In this document: one piece after another, positions 14,964-29,900 of the stretch
How positions within the stretch are numbered: the stretch's first letter is position 1
Layout of the letters: the number at the start of each line of letters is the position of its first letter
NCBI RefSeq assembly: GCF_032854445.1
Contig: NC_088302.1
Location: 25,557,788-25,621,787, forward strand
DNA from: Liolophura sinensis
Lineage: Eukaryota; Mollusca; Polyplacophora; Chitonida; Chitonidae
Reading direction: 5' to 3'
Length of the DNA: 64,000 bases
Position numbers and translations under genes: made by a program
Notes under the pieces: generated by a model
What the model was told of the DNA's origin: nothing
The model's input: only the letters and a program-made list of their open reading frames with translations
Databases searched by the model: none

Positions 14964-17900
14964 CAATAGTCATAGAAAAGTATATACAATGATACATATA
15001 CACATACAGTGTGTATAAGCAAAGAAGAGTAGCCACAGAAGTGAACTGCGATGTACATGTGGTCACTCATTACCACATTTGCCAGCCTAGGATTTTGTCG
15101 TGTATAGCCCATCACGTGTACAGTGCACATACATGTACATGTACAACTACATTAACCTCAGATTTCAGATCTGATTCAGATTTGAAACCTGAATATCTTT
15201 ATATAATATACCGCAATTTACTGCAATCCAAATTGATTATATATACTTTGTATATGTAACATACATGTACATGTGTATGCAGTATTAAATTATTGACTTA
15301 ATCATGTCAAAAGACACATGCTGTCATGGTTCATGCAGTCATATAATCAACTTACATAGATGTGCACTTACACTGTAATGTCCTCAGCCTTGGGCTGGAA
15401 CAAAGCCTGGTCATATATACACATATAAGAGTCTCTTACTTGTAAGTATATTGTACACTTCCATGTACTGTACACAATACATGTACAAAATATTAAAAAC
15501 CATGTATGTATTTCTGTTAATTGTTAGACATGAAACAAATAAATGTTGGATAATGACCATTAATACAAGGAGAATTAAGGATTAAAAGTAAAATAATGGT
15601 AGTAATGAAAATCTTAAAATACAATGTAAATATACATTTGACAGACAGAGTGTTTGACAGGCAAATATATATGCACACACCTATAGTACATCTATGTATT
15701 TTTTTTTACTGATCAGTGTCTTATGTCATACTCAGGAATATTTCACTTCTACCACAGCAACCATTATTATGGTCAGAGGAAACCGAGCAGGGCCTGGAGA
15801 AACCACTTACATCAGGAGGGGATTAGCCAGCATTATGTGGAATGAACTAAATCACATCAGCTGTGTTGGTGAGAGGTTCCTGAGCATGTAGTAAATCAAT
15901 GTAAAACTAGAACAAAATGGACTAGACTTTTTTCTTAAATACATTGTACCTGAACATGTGTTAACATTATATTATTGTCATAATAATATTTAATGATTAT
16001 AAAAACACTGAATGCAGCACTAAGTACATGAACATATGATCAAGTATTCATTCTGACATGTAGACATTTACACTTAACATGTATATGAACAATCTACATG
16101 TACATATGACATATGACCAAGTATTCATTCTGACATGTAGACATTTACACTTAACATGTATATGAACAATCTACACTTTCATATGACACATGATCAAGTA
16201 TTCATTCGGACATGTAAACATTTACACTTAACATGTATATGAACAATCTACATGTACATATGACATATGATCAAGTATTCATTCTGACATGTAGACATTT
16301 ACACTTAACATGTATATGAACAATCTACACTTTCATATGACACATGATCAAGTATTCATTCGGACATGTAAACATTTACACTTAACATGTATATGAACAA
16401 TCTACATGTACATATGACATATGATCCAAATTCAAAGTTGATCTAGCCACATGTATAGTGCTGCAAAGGGGTTATTTAAGAACGTGCTTCCTTTGGCTTA
16501 TAATAAAAGTGTTGAACAGTGCACCCATTTTACACATTTCCCAGCTGATGATCAGCTTTATCAGCAGTGTTATGAATTAACAAAAATGCGTAAGTTGTGC
16601 TGAAGTTTTGTGGCCTTGTTACCAAGGTCAGACTCACCTGTGGAAATAGTGGTCGCGTTTCTCATGCCTGTGGAAGGAATGTGACAGTTTCCTGTAATGT
16701 CCTGACTTCTGAGATTTCACAATGACTGTATGAGCCCGGCGGATTTTATCTTCCAGCCTCATCCCCCCAGATACTATTACACCTATCACCAGATAATCTT
16801 TACACCTAGCTTTGGCAGGCTGTGTGTGTCACCGGATTTGATTACTAGATAGCGCAATGCAAATTACCAGCAGACAGAATACATCCATCCATCAGATGGC
16901 TAAAATCAACTGTCCCCCCTCCGTACATGTACTGTAGTCCTTCCTGTATACAATGTTCATTTGATTTGACTGATGAAATGCAGATCAAGTTCACTTATGC
17001 CCACTCACAGAGCCTCTTGACTGGCACAGGCCGTGTCTGCTCATGTGTGTTATAGAAGTTACTTAAACTGAATACAACTGAAGCTGAATATGTACAAGTA
17101 CTGTTGATCATGATCGCATGCACACAAAGACAGCTGACATACTATATTTAAACATGTTTAGCATATGTTTTGAGTAGAAAGAGCTTTAACACAAAACAAT
17201 GCCATCCCCATTATAGTAATAGCACCATATAACAGAGAAAAGTCATTTTTTTATTCATGGTGAAAGTTACAGATGTGTAAAAACAGTAATTAGACTGGTG
17301 TGTCCTTGCTTGTCAGCAAAATAGGAGGTATAATTAGGAGCTCTGACAATGTTGGTTCAAATTATGATCAGTCAGACTGCCTGACACTACATGTACACAT
17401 AGTACACTGTCCATCTACATGTACACAGAGTTTCTTTTTCATTCCACAATGTTCACAGTCAAAAAAGAAAAGAAAACAAGAAAGCACACTTATGTACAGC
17501 TACATGTACATTATGAAGACAATTCGAAGGCTATCCATATTATGATCTACATGTACATGTATACAATGTATAATATGTATATTTATATGCTTGTAACCCA
17601 CTAAAACCTGTACTGTCCATGCATGCAGTCTCTATTACTGGCATCCCTCAAACACCCAAACCCAGATAAAGTACTACACATGTATGTATACATGTATATA
17701 TAAACAAGACTACATGTACAGGTACATGATGTACATACACTGTATACAAGTAGGCTACATGAAAATGAACTACAACAATCCCATACTGACAAAGCCTTAC
17801 ATACATTACATTGTATAGAAGTCTTCGTACAATGTAGAGAATTGTATGAATTTGCATTACAAAATCTGATTCTATCAATTCAGGAAATGCATGATCTCAT

Positions 17901-20900
17901 TTTCCAACTACCACTGCACATGTTAAATGCCAATGCACGGCTCTCACCTCCATTCTAGATAAAGCAGGTGGTAAGGATATTAAATGTTTTATCTGACAAA
18001 GCATACTTGTAGTTGTATGTTTTTCAATCTTGTTCAGCTCATATATGCCATAAATATAGAATGACACAACTGAAGAGTCAGCAGACATTTCTATACTAAG
18101 TTCCACAAGCCAGGGACACACTTGACAGATTTTTTCCCTCATACAGGCGTATTTTGTGAATCCTAAAAATCCACCTTGTGCGTCCGCGCCGGCAATGGCG
18201 TATTTTGCTGGTGATCTTGTCCAAATTTGCTTGCATCAAACATGTCAAATACTAGCGAAGAAATACGCCAGCTATTTCACTCTATCCGCGTAATGTGTCC
18301 ACTCCAACGAATTTGGGCGATAGAGCTGACCTATCGAACAACGCGGAACTGTGTTGAACTGTGAAATATTTTTTGTCACATGGTTTACTAGGTCACATGA
18401 TATAATCTACTGACGACGATCAACAGAAAAATCTGCCTAGTGTGTCTGCAACTATGATCCGAATATCGTCAGTGAATATCATCAGCGTATCTTGCTGGCG
18501 ATTAAGTTCGCCCCAACAAGCGAAAAAAACCTGTCTAGTGTGTCCTGGGCTTTATACACTGTATGTGTTTGTATTGATAAGATTCATTTAAATATTCAGT
18601 GTATTGTGTTTTACGGGCTGAACCAGTGTCGCCTTTGATATACACATATATGCACACTGTCTGGCAGTGTGTGGACATGTTGCCCTCAACCCCTATAATA
18701 ATGTGAGTTAATACAACTCCTCAGTTCCTGGCAGAAATTACTACTAATGGGATAATGGGGGCTGTACAAGCATTATCACTATGCAGAGATTAATTAAGAT
18801 GCTCAGAGACTGTACATACATATATGTACATCACTGCTAACTTTTCACAAACAACACAATTACGACAATGGCCATTATTTCGGCATCAAAAAGCCTGAGC
18901 TACAAACGTACGAAGTGTACAAGCACATGTCTATGCAGAAATATTGTACTACAGTTTTTATCAGATGGATCTGTCCACTACTTTGCACCAAGAAGACACT
19001 TTGTTTGTACACTGTAAGCCATACAAAGTCAGGCGCTGTCAATTATCAAACGGAAAAATTTATGAAGCTAAGACAGAATCTGTCTTAGCTGCAATGAAGC
19101 TACCCAATTGGACATCAGTATGATGTGACCAAGTGTGAACATGAATGTTCATCACCATGAAATGACCTGAGCATACAATCAATCCCAGACACAAAGCACA
19201 TGCACGTATTGCTGCATTATTTATTTATTTAATTGGTGTTTTACGCCGTACTCAAGAATATTTCACTTCTACGACGGCGGCCAGCATTATGGTGGGAGGA
19301 AACTGGGCAGAGCCCGGGGAAAACCCACGACCATCCGAAGGCTATGCGGCCTTGCAGGCTATGAGGCCCTCGAAAAATGAGGCCATGGGTTCAAATCCAG
19401 CTCTCAATGTATTAGCTACAACATAACATGTATAAGTCAAGCACGTGCATGGGTGTACGGCAGTGGCTTACTACTCTGGTTTCTGCCAGCCATAACCCTG
19501 ACTGCTGTCTTTAAAGTCAATGCTCCTGGTGCGCATCAATCAAATAAATTTAAACTTGTTCTCGCCACGATATGGCTGCAAAATTGCTGATGTGATGTTA
19601 AGCCATAGTCATTCATTCATTCATTCAATCAAATAAATACATCAAATTAATACATCAAAACAGTCATGCGACATGTGTCTAAATGAAGCTTTCAAAAAAT
19701 AGATACTGAGGATGATATGGATATGTAATAACAAAGTAATCTAAAAATCCAAGTGACATTTATGAATATACAGTAACTGGTGTACAAATGAAATACAAAA
19801 GAAACTGTGATGCCTACCCTGGGAGCAAAAGTTCCAACAACAAGCGTATCTCCTTGTTCCCCAACATCATCATCAACCCATGGAGTTCCTGTGTGTATAT
19901 TCGTTGTGGTGAAGAGCTACTTTAAATATTCCTGTGTGTACATACTATGTTCAGGCACATCCAGGAATACATGTTACACGACAGAAATCACACTTCAGCT
20001 GGCCCTTAATTTTAATACACATGAACCCTGATACTAGATGTCCATGTACATGTAAAGGTACCATAAATCCAACATAGAGAAGAATAGAAAACAAGAACTG
20101 TCTCCACTAATCTATTGTCGGTAACTTTCAAGAGCAAGTAAGTCCATAAAGTTAAAAAAGTACATCACTTCTGTGTCCGGTTAATCGATGGGCCATGGAG
20201 GGATGAAGTCCCTATAATCCTCTAAGCTGTTTTTCCCTGCATGTACTATTGTTAATTCCATGTACATACTGTACAAGCATTCAGAAGCATCTGGTCACTG
20301 TGATTACAACATGTACATGTACACCTACTGCAGACTACCTGTTCTCTGTGTGTGCGTACGTCCGTTCATAAGAACATGGATATATTCCATGCATGCATCA
20401 TTTGTAGTTAAAATTAACAATGCTTGCGATTTAGAGAAATGATTACATGTGATTATACTGTATCAACAGGTGTTCAAGTTCAATGCTAATTAGCATAATT
20501 CATAGATGATTACTTACAGGTATGCCTAACTGTAGACACGCATGTATAGAGTTACTACTGTATAGCTATTAAAGTCACAGATACATGTATTTGATTGACA
20601 AGATTGATAAAATTAAAAGAAATTAAGATGCATAAACACGTACACGACGATGTACGACTGATATACACACCTTTAAATACGTAATTTCTTACAAGATTCT
20701 GAACATAGATCTACGTAAATGGATTCCTGCAGATTCGCTAATTCCCAGTCAAACAGTTTCGGATGCAAAACAAAACCTACGTTCTTCAGAGCTCTACAAG
20801 GGATTGTGGTAACTCTAAAAAAGCTTCTGAGCTACAGCACTCGGATAATCATGATTCATTTCAGTTATTCATGTTTTATGCTGTGCAAGCATGCTGACCG

Positions 20901-23900
20901 CTCAGCCACAGAAGTCCCAGATAATAATGATACAATGTACCTGTACATGTAATCCACTGTGGCAGATACATGTACAGGTACCAGAAAAATTCACGTTACT
21001 TGTCCCTGCAGAGAGTACATAGCTCAAGGCCTTCACATTTTACATGAGTTATACATTATTATTTATTTATTTATTTATTTGATTGGTGTTTTTTGTCGTA
21101 CTCAAGAGTATTTCACTTATACAATGACAGGCAGCATTATGGTGGGAGGAAACCGGGCAGAGCCTGGGGGAAACCCACGACCCTCCACAGGTTGCTGGCA
21201 GATCTTCCCACATACTGCCGGAGAGGGAGCTAGTCTGAGCTAGACTTGAACTCACTGATGAGAGGCTCGTCGGTCATTGCGCCAGGCATATGATCACATG
21301 GGATTTAAGGACCCTGAAAGTTTCTATGGGATGAACAGTACTTTGCTACACCATTATTTATCATACATCATCATTAATGACTTTAGACCTGGATGAGCAC
21401 TTCAGTCCACGACTGTATTTAACTTCTATGCAGGCATAATGTAAGTGTACAAATTGGCTACATGGAATCTGGACGGAGTTACAAAAAATATAATACCCAT
21501 TCCAACTAGTCAGTCTCCTTGCACAACAAAGCAGTGTGATTGCCTTGATGGTATAACCCATGGGATTAAATCCTTCATTAGAGAACAGTGGTATCACCCT
21601 CAGGCCAGATCTCATCTTCATCCATTGAAAGAGTGTTAAAAAGAGCACTACACATCAGAACAATGCCACAAGCAGTCTCAACCTACATACAATCCCATTC
21701 CTCTGAACAAATAGGATTCCAAATTGAATTGTGTATGTCCGAGAGCCATTGACAGGTTGTATTAGAATATCATGTATACACTGTACATGTACATCCTATT
21801 GTAGCTTCACACAGATAGCACCATGCAGTCTATGAGTCTTTAAGACACTTGATAATTAATATATCTTGATATGAAAGCATGTGGTACAGCAATTACAATA
21901 GTGTAGCTCAAATGAACCTCGTTGGTTAGCGCGCTAGCGCAGCGTAATGACTGAGGAGTCTCTCACCAATGCGGTCGCTGTGAGTTCAAGTCCAGGTCAT
22001 GCTGGCTTCCTCTCCGGACGCACGTGGGAGGGTCTTCCAGCAACCTGCGCATGGTCGTGGGTTTCCCCTGGGCTCTGCCCGGTTTCCACCCACCATAATG
22101 CTGGCCTCCGTCGTATAAGTGAAATATTCTTGAGTACGGCGTATAACACCAATCAAATAAATAAACAAATGAACGTCAATCATCAGCTTTTAAACATACC
22201 TACCAACTTATTACTCAGAACCAGAAACTGATAATACCAAAAAAAAAAAAAAGGAACAAAGCTAGAGTAATGGCTGACAAAGAAACTGGTTAAATTTATA
22301 TACTGAATGATGGTTCTTGAAGTGGACATCATTTTCAGAATGCAAAACAATCAAAACTAATTACCTGTATGGCAACAGCAGGCAGGTACAATGATTCCAT
22401 CAGATTAATTATTATCTTTTTGATTTGTCAGAATTAAGCAAAGAAACAATAAAGATATATATATGCATTTTGATATGGGGAAAATGAAACATTCCAAAAT
22501 GTATATGCAGGCCTTTTGCTTTAATTGGTTAAGGCTTGACAGATTGCACGGGCAAAATGTGTATACATAATTTATGAACATCTAATGTCTACTTAAATCC
22601 ATTTTGAATGTGCACAAAACTGAAATGTATACTGGACAAGATGCATTTAATGCATAACAGTCCTCAAAAGTATGTAGAAAACTTTTGTACCAGGTTTAAG
22701 TCAATCCAATAATAAGGGAGATTAACTTTTATATATTCAAGATATTGAAGATGGCATACAAATGCGTGTAATGTACCACAAAGCAGTGCCTGTAATGTAA
22801 ATGCACCATAAAGCAGTGCCTGTAATGTATTCTTACCACAAAGCAGTGCCTGTAATGTATTCTTACCACAAAGCAGTGCCTGTAATGTAAATGCACCACA
22901 AAGAAGTTCCTGTAATGTACTTGTACCACAAAGCAGTGGTTAGATGTATAGATTGTAGAGAATATAAAATGAGGCTCTGCCTATTTGAGGTTTAAACAAT
23001 TAAAGGCAGTCAAGTGACCAATATCACCATTTCATTATAGAAACATTTTTATGAAAACACCATAAACCTGTGCCTGTAATGTATTCTTACCACAAAGCAG
23101 TGCCTGTAATGTAAATGCACCACAAAGAAGTTCCTGTAATGTACTTGTACCACAAAGCAGTGGTTAGATGTATAGATTGTAGAGAATATAAAATGAGGCT
23201 CTGCCTATTTGAGGTTTAAACAATTAAAGGCAGTCAAGTGACCAATATCACCATTTCATTATAGAAACATTTTTATGAAAACACCATAAACCTGTGCAAA
23301 AATCTTGCCTGTTAATTTCCCTCATGGTGATATACTGAAGCCAGGCTGAGGAGATAATGTCCTGGAGGTTAATTTCGAAGCTGCTTGTATCCTCCATGAG
23401 TCTCCATCTATTCAGGCCAGCAATGTGGCCACCAAAGCCTATAGATGTTTAATGTCCTCAGGACCAGGCCATCACAGCTCTCCTGGGAACACTTGGGCCA
23501 CAAGTGCTATTTGTTTATAATTACCACATGAACAATTCCAAACACTCCAGCAATCAGATCAAAGGTGTAGCCTACTGTAACCTGAACATGAACATGCCTT
23601 CTTGGACTGCTAGGAGCTCAAGCAGTGCCAGCAGTGTTGTTGAGAGAGCAAACCTCAGATCACAGTCCACTAATGACATCCATGTACTCTAACTCTTCTC
23701 ATGCAGCCAGAGGCAAAACCACAAACTATGCATGCTTTTCCTTTAGCTCTCAGTTGATAAATGTACAATGCACATTCGATGCTGCCAAGTGTACAGCAGT
23801 ACATTAGAATCCATTTTTTTTACCAGTATACTGCAGGCACATCTTTGTTTCTGATCAAATTACTGTCAGCCTGGCTGCAGCTCCTCAATAGTGTTTATAC

Positions 23901-26900
23901 TTACTCAGCTTGATAGTACAATATCATATGTATATATATGCAATATATGTCAAAATTCTACTTGCAACCAGCAACACTAATTTTTTTCCCAAGAGGCAGC
24001 TGATCAAACGAAATGCCATGTCTTAGAACAGTACACACTAAAAGGCTTGAAATCAATGCTGATCCCAGTCCTTAATATCTTTAATGCAAGCCGCTGTCTA
24101 ATATGAATGTATGCATGTACATTTTAATGTGCAACTGCTTCGTGGATCTCTTCAGGTCTCTGTACTGTGATGCTGGTAATTTAATGGCACTGATGCAGAC
24201 ACAAAGTGACTCAAATGCATCCAATTTTCCACTCTAGACAATTTTCACCTCAGTTAACACAGTTCATGTTTATGTGAGCCACTTTCACTTCACACAAGAG
24301 CTGGTCCAATCTCCCCTGATTTGCCAAGCTCACCAATCCCACATATCTATAGAGCCAAGGCTGCCATACCCAGAGGGACTGGTATTTCTGCATGGGGTCC
24401 AAGGCAGATATATAACCGGTTCTGAGTGTCATTGGCCATGGGTTTTGTGTTGTCCAGAGGCTACATCAAATCTGCTCTGACTGTTATCAGAGACACAGTC
24501 TATTAACTCAATTGCTACTATCCCTGTCACTATGGATTGATCTCCTCATTGGACAGACCACAGCGCACCCTGGATGGCTTGGAGCAATAGCAGAAAGTGC
24601 ATGTAGTGGAGATGGATGTACAACTTCAGTTCCTGGAGGCACAGTAACAGGATTTATGTGGATAATTTAGCTGATTAGAGGAAACAGGCATATGATTATA
24701 ATTAAGTAAACCACCTTGGAACAAAATTAGATACATTTAAGAACTGTACTATGTTCTGCGTAACATCAGCAGGGATGAGATATTCCATGCATTTATTCCA
24801 TAACAGCACGTTTACAGGCTGACATATAACTGTAAATATACATCACACTAGTACCGAATTTAGCACGCAGATGCTCTATTGCACATTTATGACTTGGTGT
24901 ACATGTAGTATGTATCCAATGTAGTTGCGGGGACTCCATGGCTCAGTTGGTTAGCGTGCTAGCGCAGCGTAATGACCCAGGAGTCTCTCACCAATGCGGT
25001 CGCCGTGAGTTCAAGTCCAGCTCATGCTGCCTTCCTCTTCGGCCGTATGTGGGAAGGTCTGCCAGCAACCTGTGGATGGTCGTGGGTTTTCCTCGGGCTC
25101 TTCCCAGTTTTCTCCCACCATAATGCTGACCGCTGTTGTATAAGTGAAATATTCTTGAGTACGGCGTAAAACATGAATCAGATAATCAGATCCAATGTAG
25201 TAGCCAGTCCTTACTACATTTCCACAGCCATTATAGTACTATTGCATATGTACTTGATCAATGATCAGTACAAGTAGCTGTAACTGTGTGCATGGACACT
25301 ACATCTCCTTTGTGCAAGATATCACTCTTCCATACAAAGATTCGATCCTTGCATCATTATACAAGACAAACTTGTGGAATGTGTGGATTAAAACAAAGAA
25401 TATGTTGACAATACATCAGTATACCTTTACAACACATTTATTACCATCAGTACTTCCGAACTTTAATCTGTAGTCTTTAAACATTCTGTTTAAGAAATAT
25501 ACTGTTAGAACAGTTGGTCATCACTCTTTAGTTTTAAATCAAAGATATTTTACTTTTTTCTCTGAATTCTAAACCCCCACCTGCAAAATCCTCTTCCAGG
25601 GTAAGAGTGTGGTACATTGCTACATTTGAATATGTGTATCATAAATAAAAGACACCACAGTACATGCAGTAAAGCATATCAAACTAGCTCTCAACATGTG
25701 AATGTCCTAGGAGGAGTTGTCCCCCTTGAAGTTGGTCAGCAAACCACCTGTACATGAAAAACAGTTGCACATGTACTGTATGCCACATACACTGTATACT
25801 ATAGCCACGCTAATATATATATTTTTTTTCGGGGAGTGGGGGGGGGGGGGGGGTTATTAGTCAAAACTAACACAAAATTATACAGAATTAAAACTGTTCA
25901 GAGGTCTGTAGGAATTAAGCAATGTACACATGCAGTATCATGTCAGAGGTGTGACTGCTGCACAGGCAGTAGTACATTTCCACACTTGCAACACTTCAAC
26001 ACTTGCAACATAAGACATACATGTACACATATACAGTTATTTTGTTGCATCCCATCTTTCATTTGAGCTTTCTAGGGAAATACCATAAAATAACACCACC
26101 ACCATCACCACAAGAATGGGAAGTAGAAGATGGAATGAAGTTGTCATCCCACAGGTCTTGGAATGAACTGAGTCAAGCAATCATAATGTCTTACACTGTT
26201 CAAATCTGTCAACACTGTCTGATTTTGCGCTTTGTGGATTCTCAATAAAACCTGATCTGATCACGATGGTTTATTTCTTTATTTCATTGACATTGTTTAA
26301 CACCATACTGTACTCACAAATTTTTCACTTTTATGATGGGATTCAGTTTGATAGGTGGAGGTAACCAGAGTGCCTGGCATAAACCACTGACCTTTGGGCT
26401 GCAACTTTCCCAGACCACTGATTGTTGAAAGACAAGTGCAACAGATTGATTGACAAGCAGACACTTTTAACCACTAGACCACGACCTTATTTCTTGATGT
26501 CATGATGATGTCATGAACCAAATCTTATGCATCAATTTCATTGTTTGTACTCAAGAATATTTCACTTATACGACGGCAGTCAGCATAATTGTGGGAGGAA
26601 ACCAGAGTGCCCGACATAAAGCACTGTCCTTTGGCCAGCAACTTTTCCAGACCAATTATTGATGGAAGACAAGTGCACCAGACTTTGTGCGGTTTGGGAT
26701 GGACAGGGAAGCAGGCAGTGCCCAGCGTAAACCCACAACCATTCATAGGTTGCTGCTAGGCCTTTCCATGTATGGCATGAGAGGAAGCCAGCATGAGCTG
26801 GGCTTGAACTCACAACAGACGTCTTGGTGAAAGGTTCCTGAGTAATAACGCTAAGCTAGCAGGCTCCATGTATAATAATGAGGCACTGTGAGGCCTCCCT

Positions 26901-29900
26901 TCTGCGTCATAAATATCACCACATGTATGTACACGTACTACACTCATAATATCAGTGGCCTATCTCGTCATTCTTTAATCCATCACCCACTAATAAACAC
27001 AGTTTCACTCTCCGTTGTAAGTCAACTTGGGGAATTCTCCATGACATGAATCTTTAAAAGTTGCGTCAACCAATAAAAAAAGCGGGTACACATCAGCTGG
27101 CGTACAAACAATGGTTACCCAGACTGGGGCAATCATTTTCCAGACTATTAAAATAACCCATCGCACTTACCACTGGAAACCCACTGGCAGTTCATTATTT
27201 CAATGTTGAAATTTCTTTATTAATATCCTTAATAATTCATTTAGTTGTCCAGCACTCACCTGGAGTGAGTCTGCTTTCAACTGGATCACATAACAGCTTT
27301 CAATTAGATCACATGACATAATAAAACGTCCAATAATATTTTGTGTATGGATTTTCCCTGTCTCCCAGGTATTTCTTTCATTTCACTGGCTCTCTGATAA
27401 CTGGCCCACAAAGCTGTTGTGACGGAGAACGGATCTATATTTATCAGTGAATGATCAAGTAAAGCCACTGATATTATGAGTGCAATACAGGTGCATGTAT
27501 GTATCCTAATGCAACGGCTGATGTGCATTTAGGCCATTTACCTACATGTACATGTAACATCAAAGTTCAACGAAAGCATACATCAATTCATCACAAAACA
27601 TAATTCTCAGGCCATTTTCAATGTGTTCCAACAATTTATAGCTATTTCTTGGAATTGTCACAATGTTCCTCTGGCATATCAATACACTTATTAATGTGAG
27701 AATATACACCAGCATTGCACAACAAAACAAGGGGTTATTCTCACTAGTAACCAATATCAAATGGAACTGATATGTGTTGTCTGGTATGGTAAATGAACAT
27801 GAAAATGCCACTTATATACTTTTCATCAGATTCAAAATAAACTTTATGCATACAACATGCTCACTCAAGTGTACTATAATGTGCACTAAAGTACAATTAA
27901 TACATGTACATGTATCTTTAATGTCAGCATGCAATGTAAACTGGAATAATCAGATTCAGTGAGCAATGCAAATTAAAACCCATGCATGTAATAACACTTT
28001 AAAAGAAAAACTTAGCTCTCCAGTTTCTTTGCCCTCTAAAATAATCCTGTATACATCCAGAGTCTTTTTGTATGTCATTGTACATGAAGTTTAGTACTGT
28101 ACCATACTCAATAATTTTTCACTTCTTTTCATGGTGGTCAGTTTTAACAGAGGGGGTAACCTGAGTGCCAAGAATAACTTAATCACCAACTGCTTGTAAA
28201 TTGCTGACAAACTTTTCTTGTGTGTTATCGACATGTACAGACTTGCAAACCACATTAGTGAAACACAGTCTGAGGCCTTACTTCAACTCAGTAATGTGAA
28301 ACAGTGTTAATGTACTAAGAGCAGTGTAATTAAATTTAGATACACACAGAGCATTTATTCAGATATTTGAACTGATTGATGTTTGACACCATTGTAAACA
28401 GCTTTACACTTACAGTGCAGCTTGTATATATGTACTGTGGCAGTTAGCTTTATGGATAGAGGAAAATGAAGTACATGGAGGTACCACTTTCACCAAGAAA
28501 CATGAAACTGGCGCCAAAAGGCTGTAAGGAACACTGATCATGCAAGGGCTTATTGGCTGCGGTCAAAACAACATGTTAGCCAAATGAGCCAGCTAAGACC
28601 AGGTATATTATATCTTGTGGATACGTTACTTGTACATGAAATGTAACGGCAGTCATTGTGGGTTACTAAAAAATTACGAGTTGAACTCACATTCCTAACC
28701 TATATAAATGTGAATTACATGCACAATCCTGTAAAAAAGGGAGTTTTTCAACTGACAGCCTGGATATATAAGAAACTGTACAGTGAACATACGCATACAC
28801 TTGTTACATACATACATACATATATATATATACATGTATATTAAATACATGTAGGAACATAATAGAACATTCCATTAAGATATCACTCTACTTACTGGCT
28901 ATTCATTTTCATGACAGTTAACACAGCACAGCCACCCTTATCCTCACAGGTTCATGATAAAACACAGGATGCCCTGGCAGAATTTTGGAGAACAACTCAA
29001 TCCAGTTCAACAGCTTGCACGAAAAATCCCTGTATAGACTTTCATTGCTCCAGGCTTTCTTGAAATTTCAGGTAAACTTAGCAATCCAGAAAGGGCAAGG
29101 GTTAAATACTGACCTTAGGCAACAAGAGAAAGTAAAAAGCACATTGGATAGAAATAAAGGCAGCTTTTTTTCTGCCCGTTTTTAAAGTCCTGTATTGAAA
29201 GTCATCCATCTGGCATTTTAACCCTACATGTAGGTCCGATTGTTTAGCACCAAACAAATTCCATTCAGCCTGGGGGCATGGACTGGCATTCGGGTGCTTT
29301 ATTTCCATATAAACTATATGCATACCATTAGAATGTAAGGATGTCTGCCTTATCAAAAGGATACAGGAAGGCAGTGTGAAAATAGTAGAGGCTCCTGAGG
29401 GGGCCATCAACAGGTGTCAACTCCGAGTTTAATATACGCATACCTCTCTGTCTATTATATATCAGGGTTTAATAATACGTATAGGGAAGCTACGCATACA
29501 ATGCATATAAAAAAATTACAGACATGCAACCCTATGGCTATGAATAAATTCAAAGGCACTGATAAACTGGACTTATAATGAAGACAAGGCAATTATTGTT
29601 TGCAAACACTCAAATCCTGGTAATAAAACCATCAGTTTATGAGATCAGGCCTACCTGTAGTTAATCAGTATACATCCACAGGGAATTTATTGAGAAACCG
29701 TTCATAAGAAAATGAAAATACATGCATGACTTTCTATTACTAGACACAAACCCGTTTTCATGAGGAAATTAAGTCAGGCAGATCGCATACAGCATTTAAT
29801 ACACATCAGTTCATTTCTTTCCCTTGCCATACAGACATGTACATTCCATCAGCTGCATCTTGTGTTTTGAAGTACAACATGTGAAGATACCTAATGCAGT

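Noticed and set aside
15362-15405. Exon-like minus-strand segment ([12 protein letters not shown]) before GTAAGT
   Set aside because: Only 12 codons, weak acceptor, and its phase does not follow the candidate exon at 16634. Could be chance.
22366-22416. Minus-strand segment [13 protein letters not shown] before GTAATT as an upstream exon of the nested gene
   Set aside because: The frame needed to join 19888 has a stop, and the acceptor is poor.
25838-25854. G-run (17 G) as a G-quadruplex regulator
   Set aside because: A homopolymer next to a T-run, most likely slippage-prone low complexity; no gene context.
27255-27420. Minus-strand open segment ending [13 protein letters not shown] with donor CAG|GTGAGT
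   Set aside because: Good donor but no plausible acceptor, and it cannot be phased with 19818-19888.
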